64,000 nucleotides of DNA from NCBI GenBank assembly GCA_023898765.1, contig CP060238.1, positions 1,612,001-1,676,000 of the forward strand, read 5' to 3'. Both the position numbers and the translations under genes were made by a program. Below are positions 42,870 to 52,372 of this stretch, piece after piece (position 1 is the stretch's first letter; every line of letters starts with the position of its first letter). The notes under the pieces are model-generated. The model was not told the DNA's origin and did no database searches. It worked only from the letters and a program-made list of their open reading frames with translations. Source of the stretch: Rhodospirillales bacterium. Its GTDB lineage: Bacteria > Pseudomonadota > Alphaproteobacteria > Micavibrionales > Micavibrionaceae.

Positions 42870-43481
42870 CTACCAGCTTCTGACCCCGCCGGAATCGATA
42901 TGGACAAAATTGCTTTTACGGTAATATCCTACCCCGCCGGCTTTCAGGCTTTTGGCAATGTCCCGGATATTCGTGCTTGCAACGCCCGGCAGACGCAAGT
43001 CAATCGCCTGCCCGGTCATGTGCAGGGATGTCTTGGCAACGCCCGAACTCGCCCGCCGCAGCATGGAGTTTGTTTTCGGGCAGCGGTAAGCGGAAAGAAC
43101 CTCGTAGGGCTGCTTCTGATCCGTCATTTCATGCACGGTATAGATAATATCGATAACGCGCGGATCAATCGGGAAAACATCGTCACTGCGGAAATCGCGC
43201 AGGACCACATTGATCTGTTCGAAAGCGTCTGGAAGGTATTTGTCCCCCACGCGATAGACGCCGGAGAACATCTCCCCCGTATGCACATTGCGGAAAGAGA
43301 TGCGGCGGCTTCCGCGTGTAATTTCTTTATTGCTCCCGAACACCGATGCCGCTACGGGGCTGGCGACGGAAGGAACGATGGCGGCGCCCAGGGCAACTTT
43401 TACGCCTGTAGACAAAAGCGCGCGGCGCGTGATTAAACATTTATCATCTTCGGGCAAAGAACCCTGATCTGAAATCGTCAT
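42870..43481 (-). CDS. MepK-like murein endopeptidase (DUF882, M15 fold)
   Basis: Secreted zinc peptidase of the DUF882/YcbK group; the characterised E. coli MepK cuts mDAP-mDAP (3-3) cross-links. The 203-residue product has a twin-arginine-like signal (RRALLSTGVKVALGAAIVPSVASPVAA). The zinc-ligand pattern is seen in SLHMTGQAIDLR and NFVHIDSGGVRSW, at the C-terminus. A GTG at 43490 is an alternative start. It lies directly downstream of an L,D-transpeptidase, the enzyme that makes 3-3 links. Confidence 0.88.
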   Translation of the reverse strand: MTISDQGSLPEDDKCLITRRALLSTGVKVALGAAIVPSVASPVAASVFGSNKEITRGSRRISFRNVHTGEMFSGVYRVGDKYLPDAFEQINVVLRDFRSDDVFPIDPRVIDIIYTVHEMTDQKQPYEVLSAYRCPKTNSMLRRASSGVAKTSLHMTGQAIDLRLPGVASTNIRDIAKSLKAGGVGYYRKSNFVHIDSGGVRSW

Positions 43482-43589
43482 AAAAAACACTCTTCATCTG
43501 TTGAAAAAAAAGCGGATGTTCTATCCGCAAGGAAGGGTTCATAGCGAAAAAAGACGAAAGAGTCAAAGAACCCCTGCACGGGGGGTATT

Positions 43590-45383
43590 CTACTGGTTTA
43601 CGCTGCCCAGTTCAAGGCCCGACTTTTTGCCGGTTAACGGGAGGGTTGAAGCGGATTTCACAAGGTTTTCAGGGACCTGAAACCCCTTTTTACCGGACAA
43701 AGCCTCGATCAGTTGCCGGTCCTGCCCGTACAAATCCGCCCCGAAGACGATTCGCCCCCGGTCGTCCTGCCAGACGCTCTGATATAAAATATAAACCGGC
43801 AGGGGCTCGTCCGTCATGATGTCGGTCAGCCTGCCGGAGGCCAGGATATTTTCGGCCTTTTGCGCCGACCATCCGTCATTTTTATCCAAAATGAACGCGG
43901 CAAGCTCTTTGGGCTTTGATACCCGGATACAGCCGGAACTCAACGCGCGCGAATTTTTCTTGAAATATTCCGGCTTGTTGGTGTCGTGCAAATAGATGTT
44001 GTAGGGGTTTTCCATGATGACCCGCACCTGCCCCAGCGGATTGCTGCGTCCGGGGCTCTGGACCATTCTGATCTGGCCCAAATCTCTCTGGGTCGCCGTA
44101 TTCCAGTCAATCGTGGCCGGGTCGACATGGCGGGCGTTCCGGCCCGAACCTTGCGTGATCTGAATACCGCGCTTGCTCAGATAATAAGGATCTTCCTTAA
44201 GTCTGGGCAGGAAGTCGTCCCGCTTGATGGTCGGAGGGACGGTCCAGTTCGGATTAAACCGGACGCCCGTAATCTCGGTCTTGAAACTATTGGTCGGGCG
44301 GCCTTTTTTACCGACAATCACAGGCATTTCAAGCTTCACAGCCCCCTGATCCACGGCCCATAACGTCGCCGAGGGAATATTGACCAGGATATAGCGGTCC
44401 GGCTTGTTTTGCTCCACCCAGCGCAGGCGCTCAAGATTGGCGACGATCTGGTTGATCTTGTCCTGCCGCGTTACGTTCATCAGCGCCACTGTCTGCGGCC
44501 CGATCACGCCGTCCGGCTCCAGTCCGTGCCGGTACTGGAACGCCATGATTTCCTGCGCCAGTTCGTCATCGTAATAATATTTGCCATTCAGCGCTTTTTC
44601 GGGATCCATTCCCATGTAGCGGCGAATATCCGCAACGGCTTTATGTTCGTCCCCGACGCGTAAAACGCCTTTGAAATGAAGAGGGGAATTTCCATCTTCC
44701 GCCGGCTGCGATGCCAGCGCCACCAGTTCCCGCCGCAGCGCGCCGTAAAGCTTTCCTTCCGGCTCCAGAGAGCGCAAAGCGTTTTTGACATCCGATGTGC
44801 CGGAAACACGTTCCAGAATCTCCCGGGCCTCCAAAGGCCGGCGCCAGTAATTCACCTTTTGCGGAATCTTTCCCCACCTCTTTTCGGGGTCAATACGCAT
44901 CCCTGTTAAATCGCGCCCGTAAAGGATCAGGGCATCGGACAGGAGCAATTCAAGTTCAAAACGCCTCTGTCCGAAGGGCGCATCCAGAAGCGCTTTTATC
45001 TCTGAAATATGGTATTTCCGTGGATCCAGTCCGTGGGTCCAGCTCTCTTCCAGTACCTCCAGAATATGGTGCGCCTTGTACTGATAACGCGTTCGCCCGC
45101 GCACCCAGGCCGGTTCGTTATCGCGCGATTCATAAAATCCGCGTAAAGCGGCAACATCGAAAAAGGAATGCCGCGTGGCCTGCGGATCCTGTAAAACCCC
45201 CATCAACCCGCTTTCAACGACCAGAGACTTCTGGGCGTCGGACTCGCTGCCCGCATGGGCCGCCGCCATCTGCGCCTGCGAAGGGGCGGGATTTCCCCAC
45301 AAAAAAGCGCCCGTTATCAGCGCCAGAAAAACCGGGCCAAGCAAAAGGACTTTTTTAAAAGCTGGTAAGGCAGAATAGATCAC
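43590..45383 (-). CDS. L,D-transpeptidase, YcbB/LdtD type
   Basis: Forms 3-3 cross-links in peptidoglycan in the periplasm. The 597-residue product has an N-terminal membrane anchor or signal (residues 10-33), a large scaffold region, and a peptidoglycan-binding domain (about 250-310: MAFQYRHGLEPDGVIGPQT-type). The YkuD catalytic domain contains HDTNKP and SSGCIRVSKPKEL, with Cys485 as nucleophile. GTG start with GGAG six bases upstream. It is followed by the MepK-like gene in the same direction, so synthesis and cleavage of 3-3 links are paired. Confidence 0.92.
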   Translation of the reverse strand: MIYSALPAFKKVLLLGPVFLALITGAFLWGNPAPSQAQMAAAHAGSESDAQKSLVVESGLMGVLQDPQATRHSFFDVAALRGFYESRDNEPAWVRGRTRYQYKAHHILEVLEESWTHGLDPRKYHISEIKALLDAPFGQRRFELELLLSDALILYGRDLTGMRIDPEKRWGKIPQKVNYWRRPLEAREILERVSGTSDVKNALRSLEPEGKLYGALRRELVALASQPAEDGNSPLHFKGVLRVGDEHKAVADIRRYMGMDPEKALNGKYYYDDELAQEIMAFQYRHGLEPDGVIGPQTVALMNVTRQDKINQIVANLERLRWVEQNKPDRYILVNIPSATLWAVDQGAVKLEMPVIVGKKGRPTNSFKTEITGVRFNPNWTVPPTIKRDDFLPRLKEDPYYLSKRGIQITQGSGRNARHVDPATIDWNTATQRDLGQIRMVQSPGRSNPLGQVRVIMENPYNIYLHDTNKPEYFKKNSRALSSGCIRVSKPKELAAFILDKNDGWSAQKAENILASGRLTDIMTDEPLPVYILYQSVWQDDRGRIVFGADLYGQDRQLIEALSGKKGFQVPENLVKSASTLPLTGKKSGLELGSVNQ

Positions 45384-45498
45384 GGGATCTCCAGACCGTT
45401 TGATAAAACAACAGTAGGATACTGACCCAAAATGGTTAACAAATACAAAACATGCCGGAAAACTATCTTTCGCCAGCTTTCACGGGAGGGGCATCAAA

Positions 45499-47217
45499 CT
45501 AGATATCCGCGAAAACGTGCTTTTCACCCTTGGCGCCGGGATGTGTGACCGCGCCCGTCCGCGCCGGACCGACCGCCTGCGCGAATTTCCAGATTGCGCC
45601 GCTGCCATAGATATGTTCTCTGGGCGTCCAGTTTTTCCGGCGCGTTTCAAGTTCATCTGAACTTAAATTCACATCTATAATGCCTTTTTGAGCGTCAATG
45701 CGGATAATATCCCCGTCCTGAAGCAGGGCGATCGGCCCGCCCACGGCAGCTTCCGGCCCCACATGGCCGATACAGAAACCGCGCGTCCCGCCGGAAAAAC
45801 GGCCGTCCGTAATCAGGGCCACCTTGCCGCCCATTCCCTGCCCGTACAGCGCGCCGGTCGTGGAGAGCATTTCCCGCATGCCCGGGCCGCCTTTGGGGCC
45901 TTCATAGCGGATAATCAGGACATCGCCTTCCTTGTATTTTCGCGCCTGCACGGCCGCATAGCAGTCTTCCTCGCTGTCAAAGCAACGGGCCGGACCTTCA
46001 AACACAAGCTCTTTCAGCCCCGCCACTTTCACAATCGCCCCGTCCGGCGCGAGATTGCCTTTCAGCCCCACGACCCCGCCCGTCGGGGAAATGGGATGCG
46101 AAACGGGATAGACAACATCCTGATTTTCGGGAAATTTGATATGCGCGACGTCTTCGGCAATCGTTTTGCCGGTAACGGTCAAACAATCCCCGTGAATATA
46201 CCCGGCGTCCAGAAGCTCTTTAATCACGACAGACACGCCGCCCACGTCGAAAAGGTCCTTGGCCACATATTTCCCGCCCGGTTTCAGATCGGCGATATAA
46301 GGGGTTTTTTTGAAAATTTCGGCCACGTCGAACAGGTCGAACGCGATTCCCGCCTCGTGCGCGATGGCCGGCAAGTGAAGGGCCGCATTGGTCGAACCGC
46401 CCGTCGCCGCCACCACGCGCGCCGCGTTTTCGAGGCTTTTACGGGTCACAATATCGCGGGGTCGAATATTCTTTTTTATCAACTCCATAACGGCTTTTCC
46501 TGAAGCTTCCGCGTAAGCATCGCGGGTCTCATAAGGCGCAGGCGCTCCTGCCGACCCCGGCAGCGCCAACCCGATCGCCTCGCTCACGCAGGCCATCGTA
46601 TTGGCGGTAAACTGCCCGCCGCACGCCCCGGCGCCCTGACAGGCGCAGCATTCCATCTCCTTGAGATCCTGATCCGAAAATTCACCTGAAGCGTGCTTTC
46701 CGACCCCTTCAAAAACATCGACGATCGTTACGTCCTGCCCCCGGAATTTTCCGGGCAAAATAGAGCCGCCATACATAAAGACGCTCGGCACGTTGAGCCG
46801 TACCATCGCCATCATCATCCCCGGCAGGGATTTGTCGCAGCCCGCCAGCCCCACCAGCGCGTCATAACAATGCCCCCGCATGGTCAATTCCACCGTATCG
46901 GCAATGGCGTCGCGCGAAGGCAGCGAAGAGCGCATCCCTTCATGCCCCATAGCGATCCCGTCCGTCACGGTAATCGTCGTAAATTCGCGCGGCGTGCCCT
47001 CGCACGCTTTCACCCCGGCCTTCACGGACTGTGCCTGGCGCGAGAGCGCGATATTGCACGGCGCCGCTTCGTTCCAGCAGGTCGCCACCCCGACCAAAGG
47101 CTGGTTGATTTCCTCTTCCGTCAGGCCCATAGCATACAGCATCGCCCGATGCGGCGCGCTTTCGGGTCCCACCGTTACATGACGGCTCGGCAGTTTCGAC
47201 TTATCCCATTTGGTCAT
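45499..47217 (-). CDS. ilvD: dihydroxy-acid dehydratase
   Basis: Iron-sulfur enzyme of branched-chain amino-acid synthesis, dehydrating dihydroxy acids to keto acids. The 572-residue product has the cysteines of the cluster site in VGVATCWNEAAPCN, LAGCDKSLPG and QGAGACGGQFTANTMACVSEAIGL, and the C-terminal MGGKVALITDGRFSGGTRGF signature. It is of the ilvD type rather than a sugar-acid dehydratase (length and the initial ESAPHRAMLYAMG). It may be in one unit with the upstream PH-domain and pfk genes. Confidence 0.95.
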   Translation of the reverse strand: MTKWDKSKLPSRHVTVGPESAPHRAMLYAMGLTEEEINQPLVGVATCWNEAAPCNIALSRQAQSVKAGVKACEGTPREFTTITVTDGIAMGHEGMRSSLPSRDAIADTVELTMRGHCYDALVGLAGCDKSLPGMMMAMVRLNVPSVFMYGGSILPGKFRGQDVTIVDVFEGVGKHASGEFSDQDLKEMECCACQGAGACGGQFTANTMACVSEAIGLALPGSAGAPAPYETRDAYAEASGKAVMELIKKNIRPRDIVTRKSLENAARVVAATGGSTNAALHLPAIAHEAGIAFDLFDVAEIFKKTPYIADLKPGGKYVAKDLFDVGGVSVVIKELLDAGYIHGDCLTVTGKTIAEDVAHIKFPENQDVVYPVSHPISPTGGVVGLKGNLAPDGAIVKVAGLKELVFEGPARCFDSEEDCYAAVQARKYKEGDVLIIRYEGPKGGPGMREMLSTTGALYGQGMGGKVALITDGRFSGGTRGFCIGHVGPEAAVGGPIALLQDGDIIRIDAQKGIIDVNLSSDELETRRKNWTPREHIYGSGAIWKFAQAVGPARTGAVTHPGAKGEKHVFADI

Positions 47218-47268
47218 GGGGTCACCTTTCCTTAAATCGCAATGTCAAAAATCAAGAGATATAAATAA

Positions 47269-47805
47269 TTACAGGCTCCGGGCCCTTTCAATGGCCTTTC
47301 GAAAAATAATGGGCTCGGCGATCGGCGGCAGGATAACCTCCCCAACCCCTGTTCCGTGGATCATCACGCGCCCGTAATCGAAAATACGCCCGAAGATGCC
47401 CTGGATGACGTTCACGCCCTCGATCCGGTCGATGCTTATTTCCCCGACATAGCGGGCCACGAGGCCGCGCTTGTAGACAAGGCGTTTATTGGTAATGGCG
47501 ATTTCGGTTGTAGCTTTGATAATCATCATCTGGACGAAACGCATAAGCCCCATCAGCACGACAAAAAAGGCCAGAATTTTAATACCGGGATGAAGGTTTC
47601 TGATCTTTTCCAGCCAGTCCATTTGTTCAAACCCGACGGTATTGAACATAACCGGTTCCATTTTGATGGCGAAAACGATAATGACGATCGCCAGAACAAC
47701 GCTAAAAACGATATTTACGACCGCGCTGACATTATACATCCAGTGGAAATACCCCCCGTGGATGATTTCCTCACCGTCTGACAAGGATTGATTGATATAT
47801 TGCAT
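47269..47805 (-). CDS. bacterial PH-domain (bPH2, YdbT-like) membrane protein
   Basis: The 178-residue product has a short N-terminal domain and two transmembrane helices (about 29-50 and 72-90). A bacterial PH-like domain follows: TEIAITNKRLVYKRGLVARYVGEISIDRIEGVNVIQGIFGRIFDYGRVMIHGTG. It is probably a cytoplasmic-face membrane protein of unknown role. It starts five bases after pfk, so the two are likely co-transcribed. Confidence 0.88.
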   Translation of the reverse strand: MQYINQSLSDGEEIIHGGYFHWMYNVSAVVNIVFSVVLAIVIIVFAIKMEPVMFNTVGFEQMDWLEKIRNLHPGIKILAFFVVLMGLMRFVQMMIIKATTEIAITNKRLVYKRGLVARYVGEISIDRIEGVNVIQGIFGRIFDYGRVMIHGTGVGEVILPPIAEPIIFRKAIERARSL

Positions 47806-47810
47806 AAACC

Positions 47811-48884
47811 TTAATCTCCGAAAGAAATCCCTAGACTTTTCGCAGTATGCACCATCGCGCCATTGACGTCTACCGTGTGGGAACGTCCGGCGACGTCCTC
47901 CGCGGCGACATCGACGATATCCCCGTTTTGTATGGCGACCATGCGGCCGAAACGCCCTTCGACGATCAAATCCACCGCCCGGACCCCGAAACGCATGGCC
48001 AGTATGATGTCATTGGCCGTCGGGGCGCAGCCGCGCAGCGTATGGCCGGGGCTTTGCACGCGGACTTCGGCCTGCGTGGCTTCGCCGAGCTTGTCCTTCA
48101 GATACGCGCCGATGCCCCCGTAACTGACTCTCCCGCTGGCGTGCTGTTTCTGGACCTTTTGTCCCTGCATATCCCTCACGGCCTCGGAAACGACGATATG
48201 CGCGTAATTCCGGCCCGTTTTTTTAATGTCCTCATATTTTTGAATGAGATGTTCGAACGTGTAGGGGATTTCAGGGATCAGAATGATATCCGCGCTCGCG
48301 GCCAGTCCCGCGTGCAGCGCCAGATGCCCGGCGTCCCGCCCCATCACTTCCGTCACCATGATCAGGTCATGGGTCTGCGCCGTGGCGTGCAGGTCGTGCA
48401 TGAAATGCACGGCCGTGCGCACCGCCGAATAAAAGCCGATCGACAGCTCCGTATGATAGACGTCGTTGTCGATGGTCTTGGGGATCCAGACCAGGTTAAA
48501 CCCGCCTTTTTTGGCCAAAGCATGCAGGATTTCCATGCTGCCGTCCCCGCCGATCCCGATCAGGGTTTCAATGCCCAGCTTGTGAATATTCTCGATAATC
48601 TCGTCGGAACGGTCTTTTTTAGACCCGTCCGGCATCGGGTATGCGAAGGGGTCGCCCTTGTTGGTCGTGCCCAGGAAGGTGCTGGGTTTTTGCATGATAT
48701 CGGCCGTAAACCGGGCCGGATTGAGAACTTCATAGGAAAGATCGGGGCCCATCAGCCCCTTGGTGCCCTCGCGGATACCGATTGTCTCATATCCTTTTTG
48801 CGCCGCCGCACGGGTGACGGCGCCGATCGCCGCATTCAGCCCGGCGCAGTCTCCGCCGCTTGTCAGTATGCCGATTTTCTTCAT
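47811..48884 (-). CDS. pfkA: 6-phosphofructokinase
   Basis: Phosphorylates fructose-6-phosphate. The 357-residue product has the family start KKIGILTSGGDCAGLNAAI, GGDGS (residues 112-116) and PKTIDND (135-141). Gly at the GGDGS position favours ATP as donor, but Lys in PKTIDND, where bacterial ATP-PFKs have PGTIDND, is the residue found in pyrophosphate-dependent and some eukaryotic-type enzymes. The phosphate donor is therefore not certain. Start 48884 is clear; a frame to 49043 lacks family sequence. Phosphofructokinase is not universal in alphaproteobacteria. Confidence 0.9.
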   Translation of the reverse strand: MKKIGILTSGGDCAGLNAAIGAVTRAAAQKGYETIGIREGTKGLMGPDLSYEVLNPARFTADIMQKPSTFLGTTNKGDPFAYPMPDGSKKDRSDEIIENIHKLGIETLIGIGGDGSMEILHALAKKGGFNLVWIPKTIDNDVYHTELSIGFYSAVRTAVHFMHDLHATAQTHDLIMVTEVMGRDAGHLALHAGLAASADIILIPEIPYTFEHLIQKYEDIKKTGRNYAHIVVSEAVRDMQGQKVQKQHASGRVSYGGIGAYLKDKLGEATQAEVRVQSPGHTLRGCAPTANDIILAMRFGVRAVDLIVEGRFGRMVAIQNGDIVDVAAEDVAGRSHTVDVNGAMVHTAKSLGISFGD

Positions 48885-49077
48885 GATGCTTTTGTGTCCT
48901 GCCTCTAAAATGGTCAAGACAGATGTTTTAACGCAAGAGCCCGGCAAAACCAATGAAGAAGATTCCGGCCCCCTTGCGTTCTTTCTGGCTTTTTTCGTAT
49001 TATTTTTCTTACAAAAATCTCTTTTTTCTGATAGAATAAGCAATTCAAGACACTTAGACGAAAATTCTGATTATTTA

Positions 49078-49278
49078 ATGGAAGATATTACAGAGTTGGA
49101 AGAGAAGCGCGTCGAGCTTGAGCGGGAGCACAGGGACCTCGACGAGATTATTGAGCGCCTGCGGAGCACGCCGCCGGTGGATTTTTTGCAGGTGAAACGT
49201 TTGCAAAAGAAAAAGCTGTTTTTGAAAGACCAGATTTCAAAAATCAAAAGCGACATCCTGCCCGACATTATTGCCTGA
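49078..49278 (+). CDS. YdcH / DUF465-family small protein
   Basis: The 66-residue product is almost entirely a coiled-coil-like helix (ELEEKRVELEREHRDLDEIIERL, then LQVKRLQKKKLFLKDQISKIKSDILPDI), matching DUF465. Function is unknown. A position just upstream of purE is common in alphaproteobacteria. The start is placed at 49078 because the upstream sequence is not conserved and reads through the pfk promoter area. No clear SD. Confidence 0.85.
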   Translation: MEDITELEEKRVELEREHRDLDEIIERLRSTPPVDFLQVKRLQKKKLFLKDQISKIKSDILPDIIA

Positions 49279-49329
49279 CATTGTGGATTATACTTGATTT
49301 GAGGCTGTGGATAAGTCATCCTCCTGTCC

Positions 49330-49827
49330 ATGACGCACGCAGATCAAAACCCTCAAATAGGGGTCATCATGGGATCCCGGTCTGACTGGGAAACAATGAA
49401 AGAATCCCATGAGATACTCCACGAACTTGATATTCCGCATGAATGCAGAGTCGTGTCTGCACACCGCACGCCGGAGCGTATGTTCGACTATGCCAGAACG
49501 GCGCGGGACCGGGGGATAAAAGTGATTATCGCCGGGGCCGGAGGCGCCGCCCATTTGCCCGGAATGGTCGCCAGCCTGACGACATTGCCCGTTTTAGGCG
49601 TTCCGGTAAAAAGCAAAGCCTTAAAGGGGATGGACAGCCTGCTGTCTATCGCGCAAATGCCCGGTGGCGTTCCCGTCGGGACGCTTGCCATCGGAAAAGC
49701 CGGCGCCAAAAACGCCGCGCTCCTCGCAGTTTCGATCCTTGGAACCGCGGACGAGGCTATTATGATGCGACTCGCCGAATATCGCGAGAAACAAACAAAC
49801 AGCGTTGAACTGACCCCGGAAGACTAG
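49330..49827 (+). CDS. purE: N5-carboxyaminoimidazole ribonucleotide mutase
   Basis: Class I PurE, moving the carboxyl group in purine synthesis. The 165-residue product has GVIMGSRSDWETM, VVSAHRTPERM, IAGAGGAAHLPGM and the PVKSKALKGMDSLLSI signature. The purK gene follows 53 bases later. Confidence 0.97.
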   Translation: MTHADQNPQIGVIMGSRSDWETMKESHEILHELDIPHECRVVSAHRTPERMFDYARTARDRGIKVIIAGAGGAAHLPGMVASLTTLPVLGVPVKSKALKGMDSLLSIAQMPGGVPVGTLAIGKAGAKNAALLAVSILGTADEAIMMRLAEYREKQTNSVELTPED

Positions 49828-49880
49828 TTTCCCAAATAAAGACTTGAAGAGAGATAAAAAGAAGGCCATAACGCCTTGTG

Positions 49881-50975
49881 ATGTCTATAAAATCCATGAC
49901 ATTGGGGCTTCTTGGCGGCGGGCAGTTAGGCCGGATGTCGGCGCTGGCCGCTGCGCGTTTGGGTATCAAAACCTGCATTTACTGCCCCGAAGGGTCATCG
50001 CCCGCTTTTCAGGTCTCCGCAAGCCATATTTGTGGGGATTACGAAGATCGACAAAAACTCAAAGCATTTGCAGATCAAGTTGATGTTATTTCTTATGAAT
50101 TTGAAAATATTCCTGTGGAAACAGTCTCTTATCTACAGGATTTTAAACCGGTTTATCCGGACAAAAATCTTCTGGAAGTTTCCCAGAACCGCTTGAAAGA
50201 AAAGAGATTTTTAAACGATATCGGCATCCCGACGGCGCCATGGCTTCCCGCCCGAAATGCGGAAGATATCTCCCGGGCGCTGACCCGATGGAACGTGTCA
50301 GAGTGCATCCTTAAAACGGCCCGTTTCGGATATGATGGAAAAGGACAGGTTTTTCATAGGGATAATGATACTATTCAGGAAAGCTGGTCTAATTTAAATA
50401 CGCAAGAAGCTGTAATTGAAGGGGTCGTAAATTTCGATTTTGAAATCTCTGTGATCGTCGCCCGGGACCGGTTCGGGCACATGGAAAGCTATCCCGCCGT
50501 CCTCAACGAACACCGGAATCATATTCTGTGGAAAACGACGGCCCCTGCCCCCATCTCCGGCGCCCTCCAAAAAGAAGCGTCCAATATGGCGAAAAAGATC
50601 GCTACAGAGGTGAAGTTGATCGGGGTTCTGGCTTTAGAGCTGTTTGTCACCAAAGACGGGGGCCTTCTGGCCAATGAAATCGCGCCGCGCACGCATAATT
50701 CCGGGCACTGGAGCATTGACGCCTGCGCGGTGTCCCAGTTCGAACAGCATGTGCGCGCCGTTTGCGGCCTGCCTGTGGCCCCGATAGGCCGGCATTCGGA
50801 TGCGGAGATGATAAACCTGATTGGAAATGACGTAGACAATCTTCAACAATATCTGGACATGGAAAGCGCCTGCATCCATCTTTACGGGAAGGAAGAGGCC
50901 CGCAGGGGCCGCAAAATGGGTCATGTTACGATATTGAAGGACAAAAGAAATGAAAGCTGCCAAAACGACGAATAA
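49881..50975 (+). CDS. purK: N5-carboxyaminoimidazole ribonucleotide synthase
   Basis: ATP-grasp enzyme making N5-CAIR from AIR and bicarbonate, the substrate of PurE. The 364-residue product starts with MSIKSMTLGLLGGGQLGRMSALAAARLG and has the ATP-grasp features FGYDGKGQ, IEGVVNFDFEISVIVARD and NEIAPRTHNSGHW. GTG 49878 directly precedes the ATG. Its 3' end overlaps the fumC start by 26 bases, an unusual overlap between unrelated pathways. Confidence 0.96.
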   Translation: MSIKSMTLGLLGGGQLGRMSALAAARLGIKTCIYCPEGSSPAFQVSASHICGDYEDRQKLKAFADQVDVISYEFENIPVETVSYLQDFKPVYPDKNLLEVSQNRLKEKRFLNDIGIPTAPWLPARNAEDISRALTRWNVSECILKTARFGYDGKGQVFHRDNDTIQESWSNLNTQEAVIEGVVNFDFEISVIVARDRFGHMESYPAVLNEHRNHILWKTTAPAPISGALQKEASNMAKKIATEVKLIGVLALELFVTKDGGLLANEIAPRTHNSGHWSIDACAVSQFEQHVRAVCGLPVAPIGRHSDAEMINLIGNDVDNLQQYLDMESACIHLYGKEEARRGRKMGHVTILKDKRNESCQNDE

Positions 50976-52368
50976 CCAGGCCACCCGCACCGAAACCGAT
51001 TCCCTCGGCGACATCGAAGTCCCTGAAACCGCTTATTACGGCGCGCAGACGCAGCGAAGCCTGCAGAATTTTGAGATCGGAACGGAAAAAATGCCCGCGC
51101 CGCTGGTGCGCGCGCTGGGGATTCAAAAAAAGGCCGCCGCCCTGACCAATATGGCTTTGGGCGCGCTGGACGAAAAGCTGGGCAACACAATTGTACAGGC
51201 GGCCGAAGAGATTATCGACGGCACATTGGCGGATCAGTTTCCCCTCGCAGTCTGGCAGACGGGTTCCGGGACGCAGTCCAACATGAATGCCAATGAAGTG
51301 ATTGCCGGGCGCTCCAATGAAATCCTCGGGGGCCCGCGCGGCGGAAAATCTCCCGTCCACCCGAACGACCATGTCAATATGGGCCAGTCCTCCAACGATA
51401 CTTTCCCGACCGTGATGCATATCAGCGCCGCGGAGCAGGTCCATCACGAGCTTGTCCCCGCGCTGGAAGGGCTGCACAAGGCGCTGGCCGATAAGGCGCA
51501 GGCCTTCGCCCCCCTTGTGAAGAACGGCCGCACTCATCTGCAGGATGCAACGCCGCTGACCCTGGGGCAGGAATTTTCCGGCTATGCCTGTCAGGTAAAA
51601 TACGGCATTGCGCGTATCGAAGCCGCCCTGCCCCGCGTCCTCCAACTGGCGCAAGGCGGCACGGCTGTGGGCACGGGGATCAACGCCCGCACCGGCTTTG
51701 CGGAAGCCTTTGCCAAAACCGTTTCCGATATTACGGGGCTTCCCTTCGTGACGGCGGAGAACAAATTCGAGGCGCTGGCCGCGCAGGATGCCATGGTGGA
51801 GCTTTCCGGCGCGCTGAATGTCCTTGCCGCCTCCCTGATGAAGATCGCCAATGACATCCGCCTGCTCGGCTCCGGCCCCCGCTCCGGCATCGGGGAAATC
51901 ACGCTGCCTGCGAACGAGCCCGGCTCCTCTATCATGCCCGGCAAGGTCAACCCGACCCAGTGCGAAGCCCTGACGATGGTCTGCGCGCAGGTAATGGGCA
52001 ATCATGTCACCGTGACCGTCGCGGGCTCCAACGGGCATTTTGAGCTGAACGTGTTCAAGCCTGTGATTATCTACAATGTCCTTCAGTCCATCCGCCTGCT
52101 GGCCGACAGCGCCGCGAGCTTTACCAAAAACTGCGTGGTGGGGATTGAGGCCAATGAGGCGCGGATTCGAAGCCTGATGGAAAACTCCCTGATGCTGGTC
52201 ACGGCGCTCAACACGCATATCGGCTATGACAACGCCTCGAAGATCGCCAAAACGGCCTATGCGGACGGCAGCACCCTGAAAGAGGCCGGCGTCAAGCTCG
52301 GCCTGCTCACGGCGGAAGATTTTGACGCCTGGGTCCGCCCGGAAGAGATGATCAGGCCAAAAGACTGA
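50950..52368 (+). CDS. fumC: class II fumarate hydratase
   Basis: Hydrates fumarate to malate in the TCA cycle, iron-independent. The 472-residue product has the family signature GSSIMPGKVNPTQ, the active-site regions GSGTQSNMNANEV and HPNDHVNMGQSSND, and NGRTHLQDATPLTLGQE. Length is normal. It overlaps purK and is followed after four bases by a small ribbon-helix-helix gene. Confidence 0.97.
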   Translation: MKAAKTTNNQATRTETDSLGDIEVPETAYYGAQTQRSLQNFEIGTEKMPAPLVRALGIQKKAAALTNMALGALDEKLGNTIVQAAEEIIDGTLADQFPLAVWQTGSGTQSNMNANEVIAGRSNEILGGPRGGKSPVHPNDHVNMGQSSNDTFPTVMHISAAEQVHHELVPALEGLHKALADKAQAFAPLVKNGRTHLQDATPLTLGQEFSGYACQVKYGIARIEAALPRVLQLAQGGTAVGTGINARTGFAEAFAKTVSDITGLPFVTAENKFEALAAQDAMVELSGALNVLAASLMKIANDIRLLGSGPRSGIGEITLPANEPGSSIMPGKVNPTQCEALTMVCAQVMGNHVTVTVAGSNGHFELNVFKPVIIYNVLQSIRLLADSAASFTKNCVVGIEANEARIRSLMENSLMLVTALNTHIGYDNASKIAKTAYADGSTLKEAGVKLGLLTAEDFDAWVRPEEMIRPKD

Positions 52369-52372
52369 CACC

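Noticed and set aside
32143..45383. Direct operon link between the LdtR-like regulator and the L,D-transpeptidase
   Set aside because: They are more than 10 kb apart, with many unrelated genes between; a regulatory link remains possible but cannot be seen in the sequence.
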